DNA of 13,844 nt from the NCBI GenBank assembly GCA_028571885.1, contig JAPVVU010000033.1, forward strand, positions 1 to 13,844, written 5' to 3'. The position numbers and the translations under genes were made by a program. The notes below the pieces were generated by a model that made no database searches, had not been told where the DNA came from, and saw only the letters and a list, made by a program, of their open reading frames with translations. Of this stretch, positions 1-6,784 are shown in pieces. Position 1 is the stretch's first letter. The number at the start of each line of letters is the position of its first letter. This stretch comes from Gammaproteobacteria bacterium (lineage in GTDB: Bacteria > Pseudomonadota > Gammaproteobacteria > GRL18).

Positions 1-4
1 TGCT

Positions 5-152
5 TAAGAGTCTTCAACCAGTAATGGCTAAGAGTCTTCAACTGGTTAAGAGTCTTCAACTGGTTAAGAGTCTTCAACTGGTTAAGAGTCTTCAACTGGT
101 TAAGAGTCCAACTGGTTAAGAGTCATTAATCAGCTTCAAGCAGCTAAGAGTC
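5..152. repeat. 18-bp tandem repeat array (minisatellite-like), possibly continuing left of the window
   Basis: The octamer TAAGAGTC starts at 5, 29, 47, 65, 83, 101, 117 and 145. The core units (29-100) are exactly 18 bp with consensus TAAGAGTCTTCAACTGGT and are identical over four consecutive copies. The first step is 24 bp, the unit starting at 101 has lost two bases (16 bp), and the last copy at 145 is separated by diverged sequence. Each unit contains the quasi-palindrome AAGA-G-TCTT. One forward frame stays open through the array (hexapeptide K-S-L-Q-L-V) and ends at a TAA at 116-118, directly after the 16-bp unit. The array could therefore be the tail of an upstream gene, but a non-coding minisatellite is at least as likely. 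The array may extend past the left edge of the window. Confidence 0.9.
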
Positions 153-468
153 GCTGAAGGCTAAACACCGTTGCTTTAATATAAGCAGCTTGCTTATGGA
201 CTGTTCAGCTATTTTTAGAAAGATGGTCGTTATAAAATGCCAGAACGGATGTGTTGTTCCCGTTCTGGCATTTTTGTTTATAATTTGCTATTCCCGGACA
301 TACTCCTTTTCTCTAAATTCTGCTGGAAAACCCAGTAATTCAGATTCTCTTATGGGGCTGTTTTTGCTATGCTACACATTTTTACAGGGCGTTTTTTATA
401 AAACGTTTTTTACAAAGCGGTTGTGTTCAAATTGCGCATTCGCCAACAGATATTATGGTATATAAACT
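153..468. other. Intergenic leader between repeat array and the rhodanese gene
   Basis: No convincing gene is present here. The stretch holds the strong terminator at 234-274 (listed separately). It also holds a weak AT-rich hairpin, CGTTTT (390-395) pairing with AAAACG (400-405), followed by six T (406-411), which resembles a poor intrinsic terminator or attenuator. TATAAT at 279-284 and TATTAT at 451-456 are possible -10 boxes, but neither has a good -35 at 16-18 bp, so I do not call a promoter. Transcription of the rhodanese-to-trmL cluster must start somewhere to the right of the 234-274 terminator or read through it. Confidence 0.5.
234..275. terminator. Strong intrinsic terminator, structurally bidirectional
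   Basis: A perfect 15-bp stem pairs AAAATGCCAGAACGG (234-248) with CCGTTCTGGCATTTT (260-274) around an 11-nt loop. It is followed by T on the + strand and preceded by A, so it could end transcription from either side. It most likely closes a + strand gene to the left of the window and isolates the downstream cluster from it. Confidence 0.88.
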
Positions 469-885
469 ATGGAACACATGAACGAGTTTGTAGAGATCAA
501 TTGGGTCATGATACTAATGTGGTTTTTCCTGTTGGGAATGATCATCAACTCATTTTTGAAATCAAGCTATGACATTAGTCCTCAGCAGGCAGTACAGTTA
601 ATGAGTCACGAAACAGGCGGTCTGGTTCTTGATGTCAGAGAAGACAGTGAGTATCAGTCAGGTCATATTAACGATTCTATTCATATTCCACTCAGTGCGC
701 TTAAGTCACGGATGAGTGAATTAGATAAATATAAGCAGAAAAATATTATCCTGGGCTGTCGTTCCGGTAGTCGCTCCGGCAGAGCGTGCGGCATGTTGAA
801 GAAAAATGGCTTTGAAAAAGTACATAATCTCCGTGGTGGTGTGTTAGCTTGGGAAAATGATAATTTACCAATGAAAAAAGGTTAA
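469..885 (+). CDS. yibN: Membrane-anchored single-domain rhodanese (YibN-like)
   Basis: This encodes a 138-residue sulfurtransferase-type protein. Residues 10-30 form one hydrophobic N-terminal anchor, and a single rhodanese domain spans about residues 34-136. The domain shows the LDVRE start (about 54-58), GHI (65-67), the active-site loop with Cys97 (CRSGSRSGRA, 97-106), and the C-terminal LRGGV/W segment (121-128). E. coli YibN, as I recall it, lacks the equivalent loop cysteine; this protein keeps it, so thiosulfate- or persulfide-type sulfur transfer is plausible, though the substrate is unknown. The first ATG (469) has no visible Shine-Dalgarno. A second ATG at 478 has GGA five bases upstream, but the N-terminus matches YibN better from the first ATG. 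Only 3 nt separate it from grxC, as in the yibN-grxC-secB arrangement of Enterobacteria, so the two are almost certainly co-transcribed. Confidence 0.88.
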   Translation: MEHMNEFVEINWVMILMWFFLLGMIINSFLKSSYDISPQQAVQLMSHETGGLVLDVREDSEYQSGHINDSIHIPLSALKSRMSELDKYKQKNIILGCRSGSRSGRACGMLKKNGFEKVHNLRGGVLAWENDNLPMKKG

Positions 886-888
886 TAC

Positions 889-1158
889 ATGTCTAAAATA
901 CAAGCAGATATTACTCTCTATTTGACTCAATATTGCCCCTATTGCGTTCGAGCCAAAAGCTTATTAAATGCCAAAGAAGTGAACTATACAGAAATTGATG
1001 TAGGCGCTCAGCCTGAACTGCGAAATGAGATGATACAAAAAAGTAATGGTGTGACCTCTGTGCCGCAGATATTTATTGGCAACACACATGTTGGCGGTTG
1101 TGATGATCTTTTTGCAGCAGAGTCGGCAGGAAAACTGGATGCTTTACTTTTTCCCTAA
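889..1158 (+). CDS. grxC: Glutaredoxin 3
   Basis: This encodes an 89-residue glutaredoxin. The dithiol active site CPYC is at residues 16-19, right after the first beta strand. The TSVPQIFI segment (about 56-63) supplies the cis-proline that binds glutathione, and GGCDDL (about 69-74) is the usual GrxC signature near the C-terminus. The length is that of E. coli Grx3. It is a cytoplasmic oxidoreductase that uses glutathione to reduce protein disulfides and deglutathionylate proteins. The gene starts 3 nt after the rhodanese stop, with an AAAGG stretch upstream, and sits 36 nt before trxC. The yibN-grxC-secB context supports the assignment. Confidence 0.95.
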   Translation: MSKIQADITLYLTQYCPYCVRAKSLLNAKEVNYTEIDVGAQPELRNEMIQKSNGVTSVPQIFIGNTHVGGCDDLFAAESAGKLDALLFP

Positions 1159-1194
1159 CTTTATTGCTTACAAAAGTGGCATAGGAGTCTCAAT

Positions 1195-1629
1195 ATGAGT
1201 GATGCAGTGCATATCGTTTGTCCACATTGTGATGCGATTAATCGAATTCCCGCCAATAAATTATCAGCGGGGGGGAAGTGCGGCAAATGTCAGCAATTAT
1301 TATTGCCTGGTCAGCCCATCGAATTAAATGCATCGCGTTTTAATAAACACATTCAAAAAAATGACTTGCCGATTTTGGTTGACTTCTGGGCACCCTGGTG
1401 TGGTCCCTGTAAAATGATGGCCCCTGTGTTTGAGCAGACAGCACGTCATTTTCAGCATCAATTAGAGCTGATCAAAGTGAATACCGAACAGGAACAAAGC
1501 CTGGGGGCTCAATTTAATATCCGCAGTATACCGACAATAGCTTTGTTTCATCAGGGTAAAGAGATTGCGCGACAGGCCGGTGCAATGGATCAAAACAGTC
1601 TGATCCAATGGGTGCAGAGTCATCTTTAA
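1195..1629 (+). CDS. trxC: Thioredoxin 2 with N-terminal zinc ribbon
   Basis: This encodes a 144-residue thioredoxin-2-type protein. The N-terminus carries two Cys pairs, CPHC (9-12) and CGKC (29-32), which in TrxC form a zinc-binding module. A thioredoxin domain follows with WCGPC at 68-72 and the cis-proline in SIPT (Pro113). The length fits E. coli TrxC (about 139 residues). The role is cytoplasmic disulfide reduction, and in E. coli it belongs to the oxidative stress response. The start is set by a good Shine-Dalgarno, AGGAG (1183-1187), seven bases before ATG. The gene lies between grxC and secB, a place that is empty in E. coli, so this cluster groups three thiol-redox genes in a row. 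Confidence 0.95.
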   Translation: MSDAVHIVCPHCDAINRIPANKLSAGGKCGKCQQLLLPGQPIELNASRFNKHIQKNDLPILVDFWAPWCGPCKMMAPVFEQTARHFQHQLELIKVNTEQEQSLGAQFNIRSIPTIALFHQGKEIARQAGAMDQNSLIQWVQSHL

Positions 1630-1661
1630 CGTTTTAAAAAGTGATTTTGAAATATACGCTG

Positions 1662-1676
1662 AATAGTGGCACTATT
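1662..1676. promoter_or_regulatory. 15-bp perfect palindrome upstream of secB (possible operator)
   Basis: The sequence AATAGTG-G-CACTATT is a perfect 7+1+7 inverted repeat in the 105-nt gap between trxC and secB. A one-base centre cannot make an RNA hairpin of full length, so a DNA-binding site is more likely than a terminator. A TTGAAA at 1647-1652 upstream and the AT-rich tract after the palindrome hint at a secB promoter here, but spacing to a good -10 is poor. Confidence 0.35.
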
Positions 1677-1734
1677 AAATATAAATTTTTTTATTATAAG
1701 AATGAACAATTACTAAGAAAAATCAGGAATTATT

Positions 1735-2238
1735 ATGGCAGATGAACAAGCAAATGAGAAAAGCGAAGAAGCAGTAGAGCAGCAGTTTATTATTCAAAAA
1801 ATCTATTGTAAAGATCTCTCTTTTGAGACACCTAATTCACCAGCAATGTTCACTATTAAGTGGGAGCCTGAACTAAAGGTTGATTTGCATACAGCGGTTA
1901 ATCCTCTGGGGAAAGACGTTTTTGAAGTTGTGCTGACTGTGACGGTTACTGTGAAAGTGGTAGAAAAAACGGCTTTTCTTGCTGAAGTTCAACAGGCAGG
2001 CATTTTTAATGTGACTGGCTTTGAAAAAACACAACTTGATGCTATGTTAGGCAGTTATTGTCCAAATATTTTATTTCCTTATGTCCGTGAAGTGATTTCT
2101 GAACTGGTGAATAAAGGTGGTTTTCCTCAGCTTATTTTACAGCCTGTTAACTTTGATGCGGTTTATGCACAGCATCTGCAGCAACGTCAGGCACAGCAGG
2201 AAAATGATGAATCAGCTGCTTCTGATGCGGTTCATTAA
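1735..2238 (+). CDS. secB: Protein-export chaperone SecB
   Basis: This encodes a 167-residue SecB. After an acidic, disordered N-terminus (about 1-15) comes the family hallmark IYCKDLSFETPNSP (about 23-36). The beta-sheet core with alternating hydrophobic strands follows (VVLTVTVTVKV, about 65-75), then the GIFNV segment (about 89-93), and LFPYVREVISELVNKGGFP near the C-terminus. A charged Gln/Glu tail ends the protein and is slightly longer than in E. coli (155 residues). SecB is a tetrameric cytoplasmic chaperone that holds preproteins unfolded and hands them to SecA. AGGA (1725-1728) lies six bases before the ATG. The 105-nt gap before it, with a palindrome, may allow separate expression from the redox genes upstream. 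Confidence 0.96.
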   Translation: MADEQANEKSEEAVEQQFIIQKIYCKDLSFETPNSPAMFTIKWEPELKVDLHTAVNPLGKDVFEVVLTVTVTVKVVEKTAFLAEVQQAGIFNVTGFEKTQLDAMLGSYCPNILFPYVREVISELVNKGGFPQLILQPVNFDAVYAQHLQQRQAQQENDESAASDAVH

Positions 2239-2253
2239 TTTCGCCACTGAGAT

Positions 2254-2329
2254 GCTTAAAAATTTAAGCAGCATAAGTACTTTTATTAATAAATGCATGA
2301 CCAATAAAAGCATGACTAATATTGCATGA
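2254..2329 (+). promoter_or_regulatory. gpsA leader: inverted repeat and three GCATGA direct repeats with a 10-codon mini-ORF
   Basis: The secB-gpsA gap contains an inverted repeat, GCTTAAA (2254-2260) and TTTAAGC (2263-2269). Three imperfect 14-15 bp repeats, each beginning GCATGA, follow at 2295, 2310 and 2324; the third contains the gpsA start codon. The first two ATGs (2297, 2312) share a frame that ends at TGA 2327-2329, overlapping the gpsA ATG as ATGA. gpsA has no visible Shine-Dalgarno, so termination-reinitiation coupling is possible, but the mini-ORF also lacks an obvious ribosome binding site. Confidence 0.35.
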
Positions 2330-3324
2330 ATAATCAAACTATAACTGTTTTGGGGGCAGGTTCCTGGGGAACTGCACTGGCTATTCTATTAGCTAAAAAT
2401 GGTCATAAGGTGATCCTCTGGGGTAGAAATAAAGAAAAAATTTCCGCTATGCAGCAAGCAGGTGAAAATACATTTTTTCTTCCCGGCAGTGCATTTCCGG
2501 AGCTATTGAGTCTCAGCAGTGATCTGCAGCAAGCGGTTTTGCAAAGTGAAGAATTACTCGTTGTCGTCCCCAGCCATGCTTTTCGTGACACCTTACTGAA
2601 AATTAAAACAGTAAAACCACAAATTCAGCGTATCAGTTGGGCAACCAAAGGGCTGGAACCTGAAACCCACCAGTTGCTGCACAATGTGGTTGATGAAGTG
2701 TTTGAAAAATCAGTTAAACAGGCTGTTATTTCAGGGCCTACTTTTGCCACCGAAGTAGCAAGGGGTTTACCGACAGCACTGACGGTTGCAGCCAATGATA
2801 TCAGCTATGCACAAGAACTGGCTCAATTGCTCTGTAATGACACACTGCGCCCTTATATCAGCCATGATATTGTTGGTTTAGAAATTGGCGGAGCAGCAAA
2901 AAATGTGATGGCAATTGCTGCTGGAATTGCTGACGGTCTGGGTTATGGCGCCAATACCCGTTCAGCATTGATCACCCGTGGCTTGCATGAAATTAGTGGA
3001 CTATCCCGCAAACTTGGCGCAGAAGACCAGACCATTATGGGTTTATCGGGTTTAGGTGATTTATTATTAACCTGTACCGATGATCAGTCTAGAAATAGAC
3101 GTATGGGTCTTGCCATTGGTCGCGGGCAGAGTATTGAACAGGCAGAGACTGAAATTCAACAAGTTGTCGAAGGCGTTCAGGCAGCAAAACAAATATATTC
3201 CCTGGCGCAGGAACTGGGAATTGACATGCCCATTGTTGAGCAGGTTTACCTGGTTTTATATCAGGGACTGGCACCGAAAAAAGCAGTGCAAAATTTGTTA
3301 ACGCGAGATTACAAATCAGAATGA
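2326..3324 (+). CDS. gpsA: Glycerol-3-phosphate dehydrogenase [NAD(P)+]
   Basis: This encodes a 332-residue enzyme that reduces dihydroxyacetone phosphate to sn-glycerol 3-phosphate, the backbone precursor for phospholipids. The N-terminal Rossmann motif GAGSWG is at residues 10-15. WATKGL (105-110) holds the conserved Lys108, SGPTF is at 136-140, and the catalytic-type Lys192 lies in GGAAKN (188-193). The substrate-binding GANTR segment is at 208-212, followed by the all-alpha C-terminal domain with GLGDLLLTC. The length matches E. coli GpsA (339). It is cytoplasmic. No Shine-Dalgarno precedes the ATG, but no upstream in-frame start exists, and the Rossmann strand begins at residue 5, as expected. 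It follows secB, as in Enterobacteria. Confidence 0.97.
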   Translation: MNNQTITVLGAGSWGTALAILLAKNGHKVILWGRNKEKISAMQQAGENTFFLPGSAFPELLSLSSDLQQAVLQSEELLVVVPSHAFRDTLLKIKTVKPQIQRISWATKGLEPETHQLLHNVVDEVFEKSVKQAVISGPTFATEVARGLPTALTVAANDISYAQELAQLLCNDTLRPYISHDIVGLEIGGAAKNVMAIAAGIADGLGYGANTRSALITRGLHEISGLSRKLGAEDQTIMGLSGLGDLLLTCTDDQSRNRRMGLAIGRGQSIEQAETEIQQVVEGVQAAKQIYSLAQELGIDMPIVEQVYLVLYQGLAPKKAVQNLLTRDYKSE

Positions 3325-3364
3325 GTCTGTTATTAGATTCTTTATACTACAATATTTTATCGCA

Positions 3365-4153
3365 ATGAAAAATAATCAGTCAATTGGTATTTTTGATTCT
3401 GGAGTGGGTGGTCTCTCAGTTTTACAACATATTCATCAATTATTACCCTTTGAAAACCTCATGTATGTTGCCGATAGCGGACATGCACCCTATGGTTGTC
3501 AAGATGAGTCCTATATAGAGCAGCGTTCAAGAGTTATAACGGAGCACTTGCTGGCGCAGGGGGCTAAAACGATTGTTATTGCCTGTAATACAGCGACAGC
3601 TTCGATTATTGAAAAATTTCGCCAGCAATACGGCATTCCATTCATTGGTGTTGAGCCGGGCATAAAACCGGCAATAGCCATCACTAAAAATAACAACATT
3701 GGTGTTATGGCAACCACAGGCACGCTTTTCAGTGACCGCTATAATGAATTGAGTCGGCGTTTTGCAGGTTCTGTTAATTTATACAACCAATCCTGTCCGG
3801 GACTGGCTGATCAGGTTGAATCGGGTTTATTAGATACACCTGAAACCATTAAATTATTAGAAAAATATTTGTCCTTATTAATGGCGAAGCAGGTTGATAC
3901 AATTGTGCTTGGCTGTACGCATTACTCTTTCCTGAAAGTGCAGATCCAAAAAATGATTAATGATTCAATCCAGCTGGTTGATACCAGCCGTGCGATAGCA
4001 GAACAACTGGTTCGTGTGCTTGAGCAGGAGGCTCTGAAAAAAACGTCAGAGAGCGGTTCTATTCGCTATTTTACCACGGGCTCTATTAAAAATACCCAGG
4101 CAACCATAAACCGACTTCTTAACAGGGAAGTGGTAGTAAACTGTTTACCTTAA
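3365..4153 (+). CDS. murI: Glutamate racemase
   Basis: This encodes a 262-residue enzyme that converts L- to D-glutamate for peptidoglycan precursors. Visible family motifs are GIFDSGVGGLSV (8-19) with Asp11 and Ser12, PYG (42-44), ACNTA with catalytic Cys74, and LGCTHY with the second catalytic Cys184, so both acid/base cysteines are intact. The length is typical of cytoplasmic MurI. The gene starts 40 nt after gpsA and ends 40 nt before trmL, which suggests one transcript. No clear Shine-Dalgarno precedes the ATG. In the E. coli version of this neighbourhood cysE occupies the corresponding position, so this is a local gene substitution. Confidence 0.96.
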   Translation: MKNNQSIGIFDSGVGGLSVLQHIHQLLPFENLMYVADSGHAPYGCQDESYIEQRSRVITEHLLAQGAKTIVIACNTATASIIEKFRQQYGIPFIGVEPGIKPAIAITKNNNIGVMATTGTLFSDRYNELSRRFAGSVNLYNQSCPGLADQVESGLLDTPETIKLLEKYLSLLMAKQVDTIVLGCTHYSFLKVQIQKMINDSIQLVDTSRAIAEQLVRVLEQEALKKTSESGSIRYFTTGSIKNTQATINRLLNREVVVNCLP

Positions 4154-4193
4154 ATTTCACATAGCTTGTTAAATATTTTACTCAGGAATTCAA

Positions 4194-4658
4194 ATGTTTC
4201 ATATTGCACTCTATGAACCGCGTATTGCTCCTAATACTGGCAATATTATTCGCCTGGCAGCGAATAATGGCTGTGAATTACATTTGATCGAGCCGCTTGG
4301 TTTTGACTTTGAAGAAAAAAAACTACGACGTGCTGGTCTGGATTACCATGATTTGGCTAATGTCACTCGATATGCAAACTATGTAGTATTTCTTGAAGCG
4401 ATGCTGGGAAGAAGAATTCTGGCCTGTACCACCAGGGGTAGCAGAGCGCATGACCAACTGGAGTACCAGGCTGGTGATGTCTTATTATTTGGTTCTGAAA
4501 CCCATGGATTACCGGATGAGGTTATGCAGACAATTGATCCCGGACGACGCCTGAGGATCCCTATGAAGCCTGATAGCAGAAGTTTAAATCTATCGAATGC
4601 AGTTGCCATTATAAGTTATGAAGCATGGCGTCAGAATGGATTTTTGGGTGGGCAATAA
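4194..4658 (+). CDS. trmL: tRNA (cytidine/uridine-2'-O-)-methyltransferase TrmL
   Basis: This encodes a 154-residue SPOUT (TrmD/SpoU) methyltransferase. It is the minimal YibK form with no extra RNA-binding domain. The three family motifs are present: EPRIAPNTGNIIRLAAN (8-24), LLFGSETHGLP (97-107), and the knot-forming C-terminal segment from RIPM through SRSLNLSNAVAI (about 120-139). E. coli TrmL (157 residues) methylates the ribose at wobble position 34 of tRNA-Leu isoacceptors using S-adenosylmethionine. AGGA (4184-4187) lies six bases before the ATG. It is the last gene of the co-directional cluster; the next gene has its own promoter. Confidence 0.95.
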   Translation: MFHIALYEPRIAPNTGNIIRLAANNGCELHLIEPLGFDFEEKKLRRAGLDYHDLANVTRYANYVVFLEAMLGRRILACTTRGSRAHDQLEYQAGDVLLFGSETHGLPDEVMQTIDPGRRLRIPMKPDSRSLNLSNAVAIISYEAWRQNGFLGGQ

Positions 4659-4729
4659 TAGCTGCCTGAAAGGTTTCCCCTCAGAAGCCCTTTAAATTTG
4701 ACTATAGGCCTTTTTTGAGATGTATTTAT

Positions 4730-4758
4730 CTGAAACTTATCCTGTTTGATACTATAAT
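4730..4758 (+). promoter_or_regulatory. Sigma70-type promoter of the GAF-GGDEF-EAL gene
   Basis: CTGAAA (4730-4735, four of six consensus bases) is followed after exactly 17 bp by a consensus TATAAT (4753-4758). The start of transcription would be near 4765, giving a leader of about 35 nt before the GTG at 4800. A one-mismatch pairing of AAGCCC (4685-4690) with GGCCTT, followed by a T-run (up to 4716), might act as a weak trmL terminator, but I am not sure of it. Confidence 0.55.
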
Positions 4759-4799
4759 TAACGATGGTAAGCTCTATTTGCGAATGATGAGAAATATTT

Positions 4800-6743
4800 G
4801 TGGCTAAAAAAAAGAAACTAGCAGAAATTGCAGAATTAGAAAAACAATTACATGATAGAGAAGCAGAAATTGAGTTGCTCAAGACTACTTTTTCTGAAAT
4901 TGGCAGTGAACTTGATATAGAAAAGGTATTTCAGATTGTCGCTGAACGTGCTCGTGAATTGATTATGGCAGAAACAGTGCTGATTCCCATACTGGATGAT
5001 GATTGTGAGGTGTATACCTATCGTGGTGGTGCAGGAAAGAATTCAACTGAAATCGTGGGTGAGTCCTTACCTTATAATTCAGGTATCTGTGGTTGGGTAT
5101 GGAAACACAAGCGTCCCTGGTGGCGTGGCGTTCTGGATGAACTCAATGATGAAGATCGTAATATTTGGGAAAAAGAGGCTGGTTCAATCATTTTAGTGCC
5201 CCTGGAAGGCAGACAACATTTTTTAGGCGGTATTGCAGGCATTAATAAATTAAATGGTTCCGACTTTGATCGTCGTGATTTAAATTTACTTTCTATCTTT
5301 GCCAGCACTGTTGCCATCGTTATTGAAAATGCGATGACATTCCAGAAACTGGAGATGTCTAACCAGACAATGTTAGATTACCAGTTGCGACAGGAGAAAT
5401 TAAATAAACAGTTGAAAGACAGTAGTCGTGAACTGGAATATTTATCGCTTTATGATCCACTTACCTCTTTACCGAATCGTTCACTATTTCATGATCGCAT
5501 GACACAGCATATTAGTTATGCCGCTACTTATCAGCAGACGATTGGTTTATTGCTGGTTGACCTGGATGATTTCAAAAAAATCAATGACACGCTTGGACAT
5601 GAAAATGGTGATTATTTACTTAATTTAATTGCTCAACGTTTTTCGGAAAATTTATTGCCGGATGAAACTTTAAGTCGTTTAGGCGGGGATGAATTTGTCT
5701 TTATTTTGCCTCAAAAGGATCAACTAAAAACACTTGAACGGGGACATGAATTACTGGAATTACTGAAAATACCATTTAAGGTTAATGAGACTGAAATTGC
5801 AATAAATGCCAGTATCGGTGCATCAGTTTATCCTCAACACGGTAAAGATATCAGTACATTATTACGTCACACTGATACCGCTATGTATCATGCAAAAGAC
5901 ATAAAATTAGGTATTTATTTATATGATCCTGATGTTGATGAGACATCTATCGGGCAGTTAACGATGACAGCTGATCTGCACAAAGCATTAGATGAAAAAA
6001 ACTTTGAATTATATTATCAGCCGAAAATACATCTGCAGGATGATAAGCTCATTAGTGTTGAAGCGTTAGGACGTTGGGAGCATTCTAAGCGTGGTTTTAT
6101 ACCGCCCAATATATTTGTTGATGCCCTTGAGCAAATCGGTCTGATTGATCAATATACAGAATGGGCTATTAAAACAGCTTTAACACAGATTATTGCCTGG
6201 CGGGATATGGGCCATAACATTAAGATAGCAGTCAATATTTCAACACAAACATTGAATCACACGGGTTTTATCCATTTTTTAAAAGAAACAATTGTTGATT
6301 CAGATACGGGCAGTAACTTAATATTTGAAATTACAGAAAATCTATTTCTGGCAGAGCATGAGCGCTTATCTGAAACCTTACGAATAATTCGTGAATTAGG
6401 CATCACGCTTTCTATTGATGATTTTGGTACGGGTTACTCATCATTAAGCAGATTAAAGAAGTTACCAGTGAGTGAACTCAAAATTGACTGCTCTTTTGTG
6501 ATGGACATGATTAAAGATCAGGATGATGAAGTTATTGTCAAATCGACGATAGATTTAGCTCATAATCTTGGCCTGACAGTTGTGGCAGAGGGCGTAGAAA
6601 ATGAGGAAACCTATCAGCGTTTAAAAGAGCTGGGTTGTAATACTGTTCAGGGATATTTTATTAGTAAGCCCTTACCAATCAGTTTATTTAATGAGTTTTT
6701 AACCCATAGAAAAAAATGGCTGCTAACACATAAGATTAATTGA
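4800..6743 (+). CDS. Cytoplasmic GAF-GGDEF-EAL cyclic-di-GMP regulator
   Basis: This encodes a 647-residue signalling protein with no membrane segment. A Lys-rich start and short coiled coil (about 2-30) precede a GAF sensor domain (about 32-180). A linker helix (about 182-215) leads to the GGDEF domain (about 217-375) and the EAL domain (about 385-637). The cyclase motif GGDEF is intact at 295-299, with VDLDDFKKIND at 253-263. The inhibitory I-site is absent: residues 286-289 read LPDE where RxxD is expected. The phosphodiesterase residues also look intact: EAL (421-423), Asn479, Glu510, DD at 540-541, Lys561, Glu597 and Gln618 in QGY. It could therefore both make and degrade c-di-GMP, with GAF ligand binding tipping the balance; which activity dominates cannot be told here. 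The GTG start follows an in-frame TGA (4788), so no longer N-terminus is possible. Confidence 0.93.
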   Translation: MAKKKKLAEIAELEKQLHDREAEIELLKTTFSEIGSELDIEKVFQIVAERARELIMAETVLIPILDDDCEVYTYRGGAGKNSTEIVGESLPYNSGICGWVWKHKRPWWRGVLDELNDEDRNIWEKEAGSIILVPLEGRQHFLGGIAGINKLNGSDFDRRDLNLLSIFASTVAIVIENAMTFQKLEMSNQTMLDYQLRQEKLNKQLKDSSRELEYLSLYDPLTSLPNRSLFHDRMTQHISYAATYQQTIGLLLVDLDDFKKINDTLGHENGDYLLNLIAQRFSENLLPDETLSRLGGDEFVFILPQKDQLKTLERGHELLELLKIPFKVNETEIAINASIGASVYPQHGKDISTLLRHTDTAMYHAKDIKLGIYLYDPDVDETSIGQLTMTADLHKALDEKNFELYYQPKIHLQDDKLISVEALGRWEHSKRGFIPPNIFVDALEQIGLIDQYTEWAIKTALTQIIAWRDMGHNIKIAVNISTQTLNHTGFIHFLKETIVDSDTGSNLIFEITENLFLAEHERLSETLRIIRELGITLSIDDFGTGYSSLSRLKKLPVSELKIDCSFVMDMIKDQDDEVIVKSTIDLAHNLGLTVVAEGVENEETYQRLKELGCNTVQGYFISKPLPISLFNEFLTHRKKWLLTHKIN

Positions 6744-6784
6744 ACAATTAGCCCTTACAGTCATTTTTAATGCGAACAAATAGT

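Noticed and set aside
5..152. Tandem repeats considered as a CRISPR array
   Set aside because: Units are contiguous 18-bp copies without unique spacers of CRISPR size, and no cas genes are present.
190..465. 91-codon open frame on the + strand before the rhodanese gene
   Set aside because: It reads straight through the strong terminator at 234-274, has no Shine-Dalgarno, and its low-complexity Phe/Cys-rich product looks like translated non-coding DNA.
478..885. Alternative rhodanese start at the second ATG
   Set aside because: It has a marginal GGA upstream, but the N-terminal segment from the first ATG better matches the YibN start, so the longer form is kept; the issue is not fully settled.
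2254..2269. GCTTAAA-AA-TTTAAGC considered as a secB terminator
   Set aside because: The stem is AT-rich, the loop is too small, and no T-run follows.
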